Positions 54,897-63,682 are shown, numbered from the stretch's first letter. The stretch: DNA of 64,000 nt from Streptomyces sp. SPB162 (GCF_029504575.1 NZ_JAQFII010000001.1:4347001-4411000); one strand, 5' to 3'. Numbers and translations are program-made. Notes: a model not told the origin generated them from the sequence alone.

Positions 54897-55394
54897 TCAA
54901 CCGGCCACCACGGCCAGAGTGAGCAGGACCAGACCGGTCACCGCGAGGATCAGCGACTGCCGTACCCGGCAGTGCTTGACCCAGGCGATGTCGCTCATGG
55001 CCACGAGCTGGCCGGTCAGCGCCGGCAACGGATCCGCCGTGGTGAGCCGTTCGGCCAGGTCCTGCGGCGCCCAGAGACGCAAATGGCCGTAGAACAGGTA
55101 GTCATCCAGTCCTGGAGTGCCGTTCTGCCGTGTCCCCGTCCGCGGTAACACCACGGCGACGGCAGCGAAAGCGGCAAGTACCAACATCCCCGCACCGACC
55201 CACAGGGCACCCTGCGCCCACGCCGCGGAGATCCCGCCGAATCCGTGACTGGTACCTGCCGAGGCGCCGACCCCCGCGAGTAAGGCCGATTCAATGGTCA
55301 GAGCGAATGACGCCTTTGCGTCGATCCGACCGGTCCAGTCGGCAAGTGAGGCGTGTAATCGCCATGCCGTCGCTACTGCGTCGTCGTGCGCCAT
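54897..55394 (-). CDS. Pycsar-effector-family (PycTM) membrane protein
   Basis: A 165-residue protein from ATG 55394. The N-terminal motif WRLHASLADWTGRIDAKASF (residues 11-30) matches the start of Pycsar effector TM proteins. Hydrophobic helices follow: LTIESALLAGVGAS, ALWVGAGMLVLAAFAAVAV, and a third at the end (LILAVTGLVLLTLAVVAG). In known Pycsar systems, binding of cCMP or cUMP makes such proteins damage the membrane and abort phage infection. It and the Crp/Fnr gene form a two-gene unit. The cyclase-like gene at 45779 could supply the signal. Confidence 0.85.
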   Translation of the reverse strand: MAHDDAVATAWRLHASLADWTGRIDAKASFALTIESALLAGVGASAGTSHGFGGISAAWAQGALWVGAGMLVLAAFAAVAVVLPRTGTRQNGTPGLDDYLFYGHLRLWAPQDLAERLTTADPLPALTGQLVAMSDIAWVKHCRVRQSLILAVTGLVLLTLAVVAG

Positions 55395-55595
55395 CGCAGA
55401 CCTCTTCCCCCACCGCGCCGCGAACGGACAGGTCACATCGTAGTCGTGGCAGCAGTACCAGATATGAGGAATGCACGGTTCAGGCGCAGGGGCCTGCCTG
55501 GAGGGTCGCAGGCCGAGGCCACCGCCGAGGGAAATTTCGGCGGCGGCCTGATGGTCCGAACGACTGGCTGGAAGCCGGTCTGAACTTCTGGGGGT

Positions 55596-56051
55596 TTAGA
55601 GGTCGAACTCCTTGGGGTCGATGCCCACCGCGAAGCAGGCCTCGCGCACGACGCCCTGCTCGGTCTTGTCGAAGTCGCCGTCGGCGCCGCCGATGACGAT
55701 GCCGATCTGGATGACGGCGCGGGCCTCGGTCGGCTTCTTCTGGACCTTGCCGATCTCCTGCAGGATTCCGACCTTGCCGAAGTCGAAGTCGGCGGTCAGC
55801 TTGCCCAGGTAGTCGTTGAACCGGCGCTGCAGGTCCTCGGCCGGGAAGTTCTGCAGGACGTCGTTGCCCGCGATCAGCGACGCCACGCGCTGACGCTCGG
55901 ACGGGTCGATCTGACCGTCGGCGGCGGCGACCAGTGCGCACATCGCCATGCTCGCGTCGCGGAACGCCCCGCTCTTGAGGTCGTTCTTCTTGGCGGTGAG
56001 CTGGGTCTGCATGGTCTGCGCGGACTCCTTGAAGCGGTTCCACAGGGCCAT
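55596..56051 (-). CDS. terB: Tellurite-resistance TerB family protein
   Basis: A 151-residue helical protein from ATG 56051 (MALWNRFKESAQTMQTQLTA). The metal-binding acidic helix pairs of TerB are ALVAAADGQIDPSERQRVAS and IVIGGADGDFDKTEQGVVRE. TerB sits at the inner membrane with TerC and binds calcium-like ions. TerD is encoded 2.4 kb away on the same strand, so the Ter genes here flank the TerY-P island. Confidence 0.93.
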   Translation of the reverse strand: MALWNRFKESAQTMQTQLTAKKNDLKSGAFRDASMAMCALVAAADGQIDPSERQRVASLIAGNDVLQNFPAEDLQRRFNDYLGKLTADFDFGKVGILQEIGKVQKKPTEARAVIQIGIVIGGADGDFDKTEQGVVREACFAVGIDPKEFDL

Positions 56052-56142
56052 GGTGGTGTCTCCTCGACGCGTTGTGACGTGGATCTCGTGGATCTCATCG
56101 ATCTCGTCCAGGGAACTCCCCGGGGGGCCCATCCAGTTCCCG

Positions 56143-57132
56143 CTACGGCACCAGGATGACCTTGCCCATCGTGGCGCGCGACTCCAGCGCCCGGTGTGCG
56201 GCGGCGGCCTCCGCCAGCGGAAACCGCTGCACAGCCGGTACCAGGCGGCCCGCCGCGGCCTCCGCGAGGGCCGCCTCCTCCAGGGCGCGCAGGCCCTCGG
56301 GGCCGCCGATCGCCTTCATCATCGCCGGGCCGACGACGGTCTGCGACGTGATCCCGCGCGTGGCCAGTTCCTCCTCGCCGAGTGCCAGTGGACCGCCGCC
56401 GGACCAGCCGTAGACGAGGTGCTTGCCGCCCTTGCCGAGCAGGTCGACGGCGGCGCGGCCGTACGGGCCGCTGACGGCGTCGAAGACGACGGTCGCGGAC
56501 CGGCCGCCGAGGGCGGTGCGTACCTGGTCGGTCCAGTCGTCGGCGTTGTAGTCGACGGCCACGTCCGCGCCCAGGTCGCGCACCCGCTCGACCTTGGCGG
56601 GGCCGCCCGCCGCTCCGACGACGGTCGCGCCGACGTTCCCGGCGTGCTGGACGAGCAGCGTGCCGATGCCGCCGGCCGCGGCGGTGACGATCACCACGTC
56701 CTGGTCGGTCAGGTCGGCGAACCGCAGGATGCCGAGGGTGGTGCGGCCGGTGCCGATCATGGCGATGGCCTGGGCGAAGTCCAGGTTCTCCGGCAATTCG
56801 TGCAGTTTTCCCGCGTCGGTGACGGCGGTTTCGGCGTAACCGCCGGGCACCATGCCCAAGTGGGCGGCGACGCGGCGGCCGAGCCAGCGCGGGTCGGTGC
56901 CCTCGCCGAGGGCGTCGACGGTGCCGGCGACCTCGCGGCCCGGGATCGTCGGCAGTTCCGGCAGCGGGTACGGGCTCTTCGGGTCGCCCTGGCGGAAGAC
57001 CGTGTCGATCATGTGGACCCCGGCCGCGCCGACGGCGATCCGCACCTGCCCGGACCCCGGCACCGGGGTCCCGGCCTGTTCGTACGTCAGGTTCTCCGCG
57101 GGGCCGAAGGCGTGCAGACGGACGGCGCGCAT
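56143..57132 (-). CDS. Quinone oxidoreductase-like MDR family NADPH reductase
   Basis: A 329-residue medium-chain reductase without catalytic-zinc Cys residues. The N-terminal GroES-like domain reads AFGPAENLTYEQAGTPVPGS; the Rossmann part has TAAAGGIGTLLVQHAGNVGA with the NADP-binding Gly motif. It resembles zeta-crystallin-type quinone reductases. Substrate is unknown. Confidence 0.88.
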   Translation of the reverse strand: MRAVRLHAFGPAENLTYEQAGTPVPGSGQVRIAVGAAGVHMIDTVFRQGDPKSPYPLPELPTIPGREVAGTVDALGEGTDPRWLGRRVAAHLGMVPGGYAETAVTDAGKLHELPENLDFAQAIAMIGTGRTTLGILRFADLTDQDVVIVTAAAGGIGTLLVQHAGNVGATVVGAAGGPAKVERVRDLGADVAVDYNADDWTDQVRTALGGRSATVVFDAVSGPYGRAAVDLLGKGGKHLVYGWSGGGPLALGEEELATRGITSQTVVGPAMMKAIGGPEGLRALEEAALAEAAAGRLVPAVQRFPLAEAAAAHRALESRATMGKVILVP

Positions 57133-57257
57133 GGCGTTTCTCCGGATCTCTCTGGCGGTGTGGCGCCTGGTGGCGTCGCACCGCTCATCCTTCGACGTGA
57201 ACCTAGGTTCAGGTCAAGGCAGGAGACCCGGAGAAGGGGACGCCCACGGAGCTCGCG

Positions 57258-57671
57258 TCACGACCTGGCCAGGATCTTCTCCTTGGCCCGGGTGTACTCC
57301 GCCTCGGTGAGATCGCCGCGGCTCTTCATCTCGGACAATTTGTGGAGCTGGTCCACGCTGTTGTCCGAGGCGTTCGTGCCGGTCTCCGGCCCCGCCGCTT
57401 CGCGCACGTACTGCTTGAAGGCGTTCTGCTGCGCCTCCGCCTGCCTGGCCTCACGTTGGCTCATGCCGGTGCCGCGCACGATGACGTAGGCCAGCACGCC
57501 CACGAACGGCAGCAGGATGACCAGGATCATCCAACCGGCCTTGGCCCATCCGCTGAGGTCGTGGTCGCGGAACAGGTCACCGATGATCCGGAACAGCAGG
57601 AAGAACCAGAGCACCCAGCAGAAGATCAGGAGCATCGTCCAGAACAGGTCGAGCATCGGGTAGTTGTCCAT
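57258..57671 (-). CDS. SHOCT-domain membrane protein
   Basis: A 137-residue protein from ATG 57671. Two membrane helices with a PLDc_N-like pattern (MLLIFCWVLWFFLLFRIIGD; AGWMILVILLPFVGVLAYVI) and a C-terminal SHOCT helix (DQLHKLSEMKSRGDLTEAEY). SHOCT segments bind partner proteins. Function unknown. Confidence 0.85.
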   Translation of the reverse strand: MDNYPMLDLFWTMLLIFCWVLWFFLLFRIIGDLFRDHDLSGWAKAGWMILVILLPFVGVLAYVIVRGTGMSQREARQAEAQQNAFKQYVREAAGPETGTNASDNSVDQLHKLSEMKSRGDLTEAEYTRAKEKILARS

Positions 57672-57738
57672 GACTGCAGGAGAACCCCTGGGCAGAGCCG
57701 ACGCATCCGGAGTTGCTCCGAACGGGTGACACGATCGG

Positions 57739-58266
57739 TCACACGCGCGGGTAGCGGGCCCGCAGGTCCCACACGGCCGGGTTCTCACCGAGGCCGTCGT
57801 GCATGTCCGTCAGGTCCGCGATCAGGTCGTGCAGGAAGTCGCGCGCCTCGCGGCGGAACGTCGTGTGGTGCAGGGACAGCGGCGGCTCGTCCTCGGCCCA
57901 GTCGGCGACGACGTCCACGTAGCCGAAACGCCGCGCGAAGCGGAGCCGGTCCGAGGACTCGGTGAAGTCGAACTCGGCGTACTGCGTGCGCGAGGCACGG
58001 CTGCCGCGCGGGTCCTCGTCCAACCGCTCGACGATGTCGCACATCGCCCACGCGAAGTCGAGCACCGGCACCCATCCCCAGGCTGTGGACAGTTCGCGCT
58101 CGTCCTTCGCGAGGTACACGTCGCCGCAGAACAGGTCGTGGCGCAGGGAGTGGACGGTCGCGGTGCGGTAGTCCGTCTGCGGGGGGTCGGGGAAGCGGCG
58201 AGAGAGGGCGTAGCCGAGGTCGATCACACGGTCGATCGTCCCACGGGGCACGAGCGCTCCCCGCAT
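57739..58266 (-). CDS. Conserved protein of unknown function between terB and terD
   Basis: A 175-residue acidic cytosolic protein (MRGALVPRGTIDRVIDLGYA; RHDLFCGDVYLAKDERELST; WGWVPVLDFAWAMCDIVERL). No family recognised. Codon use and the ATG with spacing to terD (192 bases) are ordinary for a real gene. Confidence 0.7.
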   Translation of the reverse strand: MRGALVPRGTIDRVIDLGYALSRRFPDPPQTDYRTATVHSLRHDLFCGDVYLAKDERELSTAWGWVPVLDFAWAMCDIVERLDEDPRGSRASRTQYAEFDFTESSDRLRFARRFGYVDVVADWAEDEPPLSLHHTTFRREARDFLHDLIADLTDMHDGLGENPAVWDLRARYPRV

Positions 58267-58411
58267 CGTCGGGTCATCGTCACCCTGCGCGGCGACGGTG
58301 CCGGTCCGCAGTCCTCCGAGTCAGCCGAGCGCAAGGCGTACACCGCGGTCTCCTGGAACGCCCCCGCCTCGGAAAGTGACGTCGGGGGCCCGAAGCGGCA
58401 GGGCGGACGTC

Positions 58412-58447
58412 GACGGCCCCCGGATCGGGAGCGATCCGGGGGCCGTC
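58412..58447. terminator. Hairpin terminator after terD
   Basis: A perfect 15-base-pair stem (58412-58426 with 58433-58447) with a GGGAGC loop, 12 bases past the terD stop on the minus strand. Confidence 0.85.
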
Positions 58448-58458
58448 GGGAGGCGGTG

Positions 58459-59034
58459 TCAGAGGTTGACGCCGAAGTCCGTGGCGATACCCACGAGGCC
58501 GGAGGCGTAGCCCTGGCCCACCGCGCGGAACTTCCACTCCGCGCCGTTGCGGTACAGCTCGCCGAAGACCATCGCGGTCTCGGTGGCCGAGTCCTCGCTC
58601 AGGTCGTAACGGGCGATCTCCGCCTCGCCGGCCTGGTTGACGATGCGGATGTACGCGTTGCGGACCTGGCCGAAGTTCTGGCTGCGGGTCTCGGCGTCGT
58701 AGATCGAGACCGGGAAGACGATCTTGTCGATGTCGGCCGGGAGCGCCGCCAGGTTGACCTTGATCTGCTCGTCGTCGCCCTCGCCCTCACCGGTCTTGTT
58801 GTCGCCGGTGTGGACGATCGACTGGTCCGGCGTCGCCTTGTTGTTGAAGAAGACGAAGTGGCCGTCCGAGTAGACCTTGCCGGTGGCGTTCACGGCGATG
58901 GCGCTCGCGTCGAGGTCGAAGTCGGTACCGGTAGTGGTACGGACGTCCCAGCCGAGGCCGACCGTGACAGCCGTCAGGCCCGGCGCCTCTTTGGTCAGCG
59001 AGACGTTGCCGCCCTTGGACAGGCTTACAGCCAT
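58459..59034 (-). CDS. terD: Tellurium-resistance TerD family calcium-binding protein
   Basis: A 191-residue TerD protein (MAVSLSKGGNVSLTKEAPGL). The calcium-binding acidic loops are GTDFDLDASAIAV and GEGDDEQIKVNLAALPADI. TerD proteins bind two calcium ions and coat or surround membrane Ter complexes in stress and phage defence. A promoter must lie in the 175 bases before the divergent arfB gene. Confidence 0.95.
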   Translation of the reverse strand: MAVSLSKGGNVSLTKEAPGLTAVTVGLGWDVRTTTGTDFDLDASAIAVNATGKVYSDGHFVFFNNKATPDQSIVHTGDNKTGEGEGDDEQIKVNLAALPADIDKIVFPVSIYDAETRSQNFGQVRNAYIRIVNQAGEAEIARYDLSEDSATETAMVFGELYRNGAEWKFRAVGQGYASGLVGIATDFGVNL

Positions 59035-59209
59035 TGGGAGTCCCCTCCATGGAGATGGGTTGTTGCCGACGAAGCTACCGTCACCCGTCACAACGCCGTC
59101 AGAGGACGGTCTGGTTCCCTTCGAAGGATTCCGGATCGGCCGCGGCGGCTCGAACAGCAGGGGGAAAACCCTGTGACGGGAGCCGCCGGAACGCGGGATC
59201 ATAGGACGC

Positions 59210-59638
59210 ATGTCCGGTCCCCTTGTCATTCGCGGCTCCGTCTCCGTCCCGGAGGCCGAGCTCCTGTGGCGTTTCTCCAGGTCCTCGGGGCCGGGCGGGC
59301 AGCACGTGAACACCAGCGACAGCCAGGTCGAGCTGCGCTTCGACCTCGCCGGCACGGAGTGCCTGCCGGAGGTCTGGAAGGACCGGGCGCTGGAGCGCCT
59401 CGCGGGCAAGCTCGTCTCCGGGGTCCTGACGGTCAAGGCCTCCGAGCACCGCTCGCAGTGGCGCAACCGCGAGACGGCGCTCGCCCGGCTGGCGTCGGTG
59501 CTGGCGACGGCCACCGCCCCGCCGCCCAAACCGCGCCGGCCGACGAAGATCCCGCGCGGTATCAACGAGCGGCGGCTGCGGCACAAGAAGCAGCGCGGCG
59601 AGACCAAGCGCGGCCGCGACGGGCGGACCTGGGACTGA
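59210..59638 (+). CDS. arfB: Peptidyl-tRNA hydrolase of the ArfB/YaeJ type
   Basis: A 142-residue ribosome-rescue hydrolase. The catalytic GGQ is in SRSSGPGGQHVNTSDSQVEL near residue 30, and the basic C-terminal tail (RHKKQRGETKRGRDGRTW) enters the mRNA channel of stalled ribosomes. It is a class I release-factor relative. Confidence 0.92.
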   Translation: MSGPLVIRGSVSVPEAELLWRFSRSSGPGGQHVNTSDSQVELRFDLAGTECLPEVWKDRALERLAGKLVSGVLTVKASEHRSQWRNRETALARLASVLATATAPPPKPRRPTKIPRGINERRLRHKKQRGETKRGRDGRTWD

Positions 59639-59660
59639 TCCCGGCGGTTCGAGGGGCGGG

Positions 59661-60164
59661 CTATTCGAGCTGCCGGTAGCGGCCCTTGAAGTAGACGAGG
59701 GGTGAGCCGTCGGCGCTCGGCGTCTTCGCGGCGAGCACCCGTCCGATGACGAGGGTGTGGTCCCCGGCCGTGACCCGCTGTTCCGTCTCGCACTCCAGCA
59801 CCGAGAGCGCCCCGCCGAGTATCGGGGCACCGGACCTGGGGCCCCGGTAGTAGGACACGTCCTCGAAGAGCAGCCGGTCGCTGATCCGTCCGCGCATCGC
59901 GAAGCGCCCCGCGATGTGCCGCTGGCTCTCGCTGAGCACGGACGCCGCCCACAGCGGCTGCCGCTCCAGCAGATCGTCCATTCGCGAGTCCGCGCGGACG
60001 CTCACCAGTACCATCGGCGGTTCGAGCGAGACGGACAGGAACGCGGTGGCCGTCATGCCGACGTCCTCGCCCCTGGGCCCGTCCTCCGGGTCGTGGGCGG
60101 TGACGAGGACGACGCCGGCCGCGAGGCGGGCCATCGCGGCACGGAAGTCGTCGGGGTGGGCCAT
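59661..60164 (-). CDS. Flavin-reductase-like (FMN-binding split barrel) protein
   Basis: A 167-residue protein from ATG 60164 (MAHPDDFRAAMARLAAGVVL). FAAGV-like LAAGVVLVTAHDPEDGPRGE, MTATAFLSVSLEPPMVLVSV and the C-terminal GDHTLVIGRVLA are typical of HpaC/flavin-reductase split barrels that supply reduced flavin to oxygenases. The partner oxygenase is not here. Confidence 0.88.
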   Translation of the reverse strand: MAHPDDFRAAMARLAAGVVLVTAHDPEDGPRGEDVGMTATAFLSVSLEPPMVLVSVRADSRMDDLLERQPLWAASVLSESQRHIAGRFAMRGRISDRLLFEDVSYYRGPRSGAPILGGALSVLECETEQRVTAGDHTLVIGRVLAAKTPSADGSPLVYFKGRYRQLE

Positions 60165-60493
60165 GATCCCAGGATGGGGGACAGCGGATGTCTGAAGCAC
60201 ATCAAGGACGGTACGTCCCTGCCTCGGCCCGGCGCATCGGGCCACAGGACCAGACCTCTGCGGGCGGGACCTAGGCGGGGTCCTAGGCGGGTCCTAGGCC
60301 GGTACTGGTCGAAGCCTCGGCCCAAAGCCATACGCTCCGTGGTCAAGCCGGGACAAACTCCTGTGACTTGAGTCACAAGGGGCAGGAATTGTTGACCCTG
60401 TGTACCGGCCGAACTGCTCGCTGTGATTCAGTTGCCGTGGCAATCGGACGACAAGAAATCCCAGGAGTTGCTGTCGAGGGCTCGGAGAGAGGC
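60165..60493 (+). promoter_or_regulatory. Divergent promoter region of the flavin reductase and cdgB
   Basis: A 329-base gap with no gene. It contains TGTGACT-TG-AGTCACA at 60362-60377, the best regulatory candidate, and a weak TTGACC at 60392 that could be a -35 box for cdgB. Confidence 0.5.
60362..60377 (+). promoter_or_regulatory. Candidate BldD operator upstream of cdgB
   Basis: TGTGACT and AGTCACA are perfect inverted arms around TG. This fits the published BldD pattern AGTGA(n)TCAC. cdgB is an established BldD target in S. coelicolor. The site lies 117 bases before the cdgB start. Confidence 0.55.
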
Positions 60494-62125
60494 ATGGACA
60501 CCGAGTCGGAGCCGTATGTCCGTCTCGCGACCCTGCGTCAGCTGCACCAGGTCGTAGCAGACCTCAATACGGCACGAAGTCTCGCCGACACTCTGCAGGC
60601 CGTGGCCGACGGGGTGGTCAACGGGCTGGGCTATGAACTCTGCGCCGTGAACCTGGTGCGACCCGACGGCGACCTGGTCGTCGCCGCCTTCGCCGGAAGT
60701 GTCGCCGCCGAGTCCCTGCTCGCCGGCCGCGTCGGATCGCGCGCCTCATGGGAGCGCCGGCTGAACATGGGTGAGCGCTGGGGGATGCTGCGGTTCATAC
60801 CGCACACCGAGGGCTGGGTCCTGGTCGACGACGACGTTCCGCAGTGGCACACCGACGGGCCGCCGCCCCGCTTCCCCGACGAGTGGCACCCCAACGACCG
60901 GCTCTACGCCCCCATGTACGCGTCCGCGAACATCGGCGGCGAGCTGATCGGCGTCATCTCCGTCGACAAGCCCACCAACGGTCGGCACCCGGGCCCGTGG
61001 GGGTGCGAGGCGCTGCAGATGTACGCCTTCCAGGCCGCCATCGCCATCAGCAACGCCCGGCTGCGGGCCAACATGCAGCGGGCGCTGGTCCGGCTGGAGC
61101 GCGACCAGCAGGCGCTGCGCGCCAGCGAGGAGAGCTTCCGGCAGGCGTTCGAGTACGCGCCCAGCGGTATGGCCATCGCCGAGATGGGCGGCGACCAGCA
61201 CGGCAAGCTGCTGCGTGCCAACGACGCGCTGTGCCGGCTGCTGGGCCGCCCCGCCTCCGTGATGCGCCGCTACTCCTTCTCCGACCTCGTCCACCCCGAG
61301 GACGTCGGCCTGTTGCTGCGGACCTCCGCCGAGGGCGGCCGGGCCGAACTGCGCCTGGCTCGCCGCGACGGCAGCTACGTGTGGGTCTCGCTGCGCAATT
61401 CCGTCGTCGCGGACACGGCGGACGGACCGCGCTTCCTGCTGACCCACGTCGAGGACATCGAGGAGCGCAAGGGCCGCGAGATGCAACTCGCCCACCGCGC
61501 CAGCCACGACTCGCTCACCGGGCTGCCGAACAGCGCGGAACTGCGCGCCAGGCTCTCCAGTCGCCTCTGTCAACGCCCCGACGACGCGGTGTCCGACGCC
61601 GCACCCGACGAGTTCGCGTTCAGCTACGGCTTCGGCCCCGACGACATGGCCAGCCCGATGGGGGCGGTCGGCGGGTACGACCTGCACACCCACACCATCG
61701 CGCCGGACGAGAGCGTCGACTCCGGCAGCAAGGGCCTGGCCGTGCTCTTCTGCGACCTGGACGGCTTCAAGTCGATCAACGACCGGTTCGGCCACCACAC
61801 GGGGGACGCCGTCCTCATCGAGGTCGCCCGCCGGCTGGCCAGTGTGGTCCGCGACGGCGACACCGTGGCCCGTCTCGGCGGCGACGAGTTCGTCGTCCTC
61901 GCCGACGGCCTGGGCCCCGCCGACGCGCAGGACCTATCCGTGCGGCTGCGCAACGCGATCATCCCGCCCATCCGGGTCGACGGGCGGGCGGTGCGCGTCG
62001 GCGCCAGCTTCGGTATCGGCTGGGCGGGCTGCGGCATGACGGCCGACGAGATCCTGCACTCCGCGGATCAGCGGATGTACATCGAGAAGCGCTCGCGCAC
62101 GCGCAACCACCGCCGCGCGGGCTGA
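60494..62125 (+). CDS. cdgB: GAF-PAS-GGDEF diguanylate cyclase CdgB
   Basis: A 543-residue protein from ATG 60494, with GAGAGAGG upstream. A GAF domain (residues about 20-190), a coiled segment, a PAS domain (about 205-320: SFRQAFEYAPSGMAIAEMGG) and a GGDEF domain with intact active site RLGGDEFVVLADG and an RxxD product-inhibition site (RDGD) five residues earlier. It makes c-di-GMP, which acts with BldD to hold back sporulation. A variable acidic insert lies between the first GGDEF strand and the core. Confidence 0.94.
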   Translation: MDTESEPYVRLATLRQLHQVVADLNTARSLADTLQAVADGVVNGLGYELCAVNLVRPDGDLVVAAFAGSVAAESLLAGRVGSRASWERRLNMGERWGMLRFIPHTEGWVLVDDDVPQWHTDGPPPRFPDEWHPNDRLYAPMYASANIGGELIGVISVDKPTNGRHPGPWGCEALQMYAFQAAIAISNARLRANMQRALVRLERDQQALRASEESFRQAFEYAPSGMAIAEMGGDQHGKLLRANDALCRLLGRPASVMRRYSFSDLVHPEDVGLLLRTSAEGGRAELRLARRDGSYVWVSLRNSVVADTADGPRFLLTHVEDIEERKGREMQLAHRASHDSLTGLPNSAELRARLSSRLCQRPDDAVSDAAPDEFAFSYGFGPDDMASPMGAVGGYDLHTHTIAPDESVDSGSKGLAVLFCDLDGFKSINDRFGHHTGDAVLIEVARRLASVVRDGDTVARLGGDEFVVLADGLGPADAQDLSVRLRNAIIPPIRVDGRAVRVGASFGIGWAGCGMTADEILHSADQRMYIEKRSRTRNHRRAG

Positions 62126-62200
62126 CCCACTGATCCGCTGACCCACTGACCCACTGACCCACTGACCCACTGACCCCCTGATCCGCTGACCGCTGACCGG
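62122..62200. repeat. Eight-base tandem repeat (CTGACCCA)
   Basis: CTGACCCA repeats directly about five times (62121 onward, with two diverged units and CTGATCCG interruptions) right after the cdgB stop. It has no spacers, so it is not a CRISPR. It may be a slippage product. Confidence 0.7.
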
Positions 62201-62366
62201 ACCCCCAGTGCCCACTGAGGGGCGATACCGGGGCGGAACGGGACCAAAGCCGGGACGGAACGGGATCAATGCCGGGTTCACGGCGGTTCCCTCCACCTTG
62301 CGGAGTACGCGAGATCGATCTGGCGGTTGACCCCGGACAGCCGTTCCCCTGCATACGCTGGGTAAT

Positions 62367-63569
62367 GTGCAGCGCCTCTACTCCTTCCTCCGCAGACACC
62401 CCACCGGGGTCGACAGCTTCTGGGCTCTCGTCCTGCTCGGGTTCAGCGCGCTGTGGGTGATGGAGGACAGCCAGCCGTCGCCGTTCTCGCGGATGGCCGC
62501 GATCCCGATCTGCTTCGGACTGAGCGCCGTCGTCGCGCTGCGCCGCCGCTCGCCGGAGAAGACGCTGCTGCTGGTCATCGCCCTCGGCATCGCCCAGATC
62601 CTGCTGGACGTCCGGGTCAATCCCGGCGACTTCGCCATGCTGGTCGCGGTCTACACCGTCGCCGCCAACGGCAGCCGCTGGGCTTCGCGGCTCGCGCTCA
62701 TCGGCGGTCTGAGCGCCTCGCCGATCTCCAGCCTGCGCTGGCCGGACGACAACCCGTATTCCAGCATCTGGGTCGGCATAGCCCAAGTGATCTTCGTGTC
62801 CGTCCCGTTCGCGCTCGCCTGGGTCATCGGCGACAGCCTCCGCACCCGCCGTGCCTACTACCTCCAGCTGGAGGAGCGCGCCGCCCGGCTGCAGCGGGAG
62901 CGCGAGGCGCAGTCCAAGGCCGCGGTCGCCGCCGAGCGGGCCCGTATCGCCCGTGAACTGCACGACGTGGTGGCGCACAACGTGTCGGTGATGGTGGTGC
63001 AGGCGGATGGCGCCGCCTATGTGCTGGACGCTTCGCCGGAGCAGGCCAAGCAGGCGCTGGCGACGATCTCCAGCACCGGCCGCCAGGCGCTCGCCGAGAT
63101 GCGCCGGCTGCTCGGGCTGCTGCGGGCGGGCGATGACAGCGGCGGCGAGTACGTGCCGCAGCCCGGGGTCGACCAACTGTCCGAACTCGTCGAGCAGGTG
63201 CGGGGCGCCGGCCTGCCCGTGCGCTTCGAGGTGACGGGGGAGGCCCGTCCGCTCTCCAGCGGCGTGGAACTGACCGCGTACCGCATCGTCCAGGAGGCGC
63301 TGACGAACACCCGCAAGCACGGCGGCATCGACGCGACCGCCACCGTCCAGCTCGCCTTCGCGGACGCCGAACTGGACCTGCTCATCGAGGACGACGGGCG
63401 GGGCGCGCAGCACGAGTTGTACGAGGACGGCGGGCGGGACGGCCTCGGGCAGGGCCTGATCGGGATGCGTGAGCGCATCGGCATGATCGGCGGCACGCTG
63501 GAGGCCGGGCCGCGGCCCGGCGGCGGCTTCCGGATCAGCGCCGTGCTGCCCCTCAAGACAGGCCGTTGA
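62367..63569 (+). CDS. NarL-type two-component sensor kinase
   Basis: A 400-residue histidine kinase from GTG 62367. Five or so membrane helices (FWALVLLGFSALWVME; AVVALRRRSPEKTLLLVIAL; VIFVSVPFALAWVIGDS) precede a HisKA_3 helix with the phospho-His in ARIARELHDVVAHNVSVMVV. A HATPase domain has DLLIEDDGRG and GQGLIGMRERIGMIGGTLEA. It pairs with the response regulator that starts 114 bases later. Confidence 0.93.
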   Translation: MQRLYSFLRRHPTGVDSFWALVLLGFSALWVMEDSQPSPFSRMAAIPICFGLSAVVALRRRSPEKTLLLVIALGIAQILLDVRVNPGDFAMLVAVYTVAANGSRWASRLALIGGLSASPISSLRWPDDNPYSSIWVGIAQVIFVSVPFALAWVIGDSLRTRRAYYLQLEERAARLQREREAQSKAAVAAERARIARELHDVVAHNVSVMVVQADGAAYVLDASPEQAKQALATISSTGRQALAEMRRLLGLLRAGDDSGGEYVPQPGVDQLSELVEQVRGAGLPVRFEVTGEARPLSSGVELTAYRIVQEALTNTRKHGGIDATATVQLAFADAELDLLIEDDGRGAQHELYEDGGRDGLGQGLIGMRERIGMIGGTLEAGPRPGGGFRISAVLPLKTGR

Positions 63570-63592
63570 CGCCCCGGCCCGCGCGAATCCGC

Positions 63593-63665
63593 CGACGTCC
63601 GGAACGCCCCGACGTCCGGAACACCCCGACTTCCAGAACCCCCCGACTTCCAGCAGAACCAGCAG
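63593..63665. repeat. 17-base imperfect tandem repeat
   Basis: Four units of the form CCCGAC(G/T)TCC(G/A)GAAC(A/C)C at 17-base spacing (63593-63665), between the kinase and regulator genes. The last unit runs into a CAGCAGAACCAGCAG tail close to the regulator's ribosome site. Confidence 0.65.
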
Positions 63666-63682
63666 AAGAGGACCAGAACACG

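Noticed and set aside
62122..62200. CTGACCCA tandem repeats considered as a CRISPR
   Set aside because: Directly abutting 8-base units without spacers.
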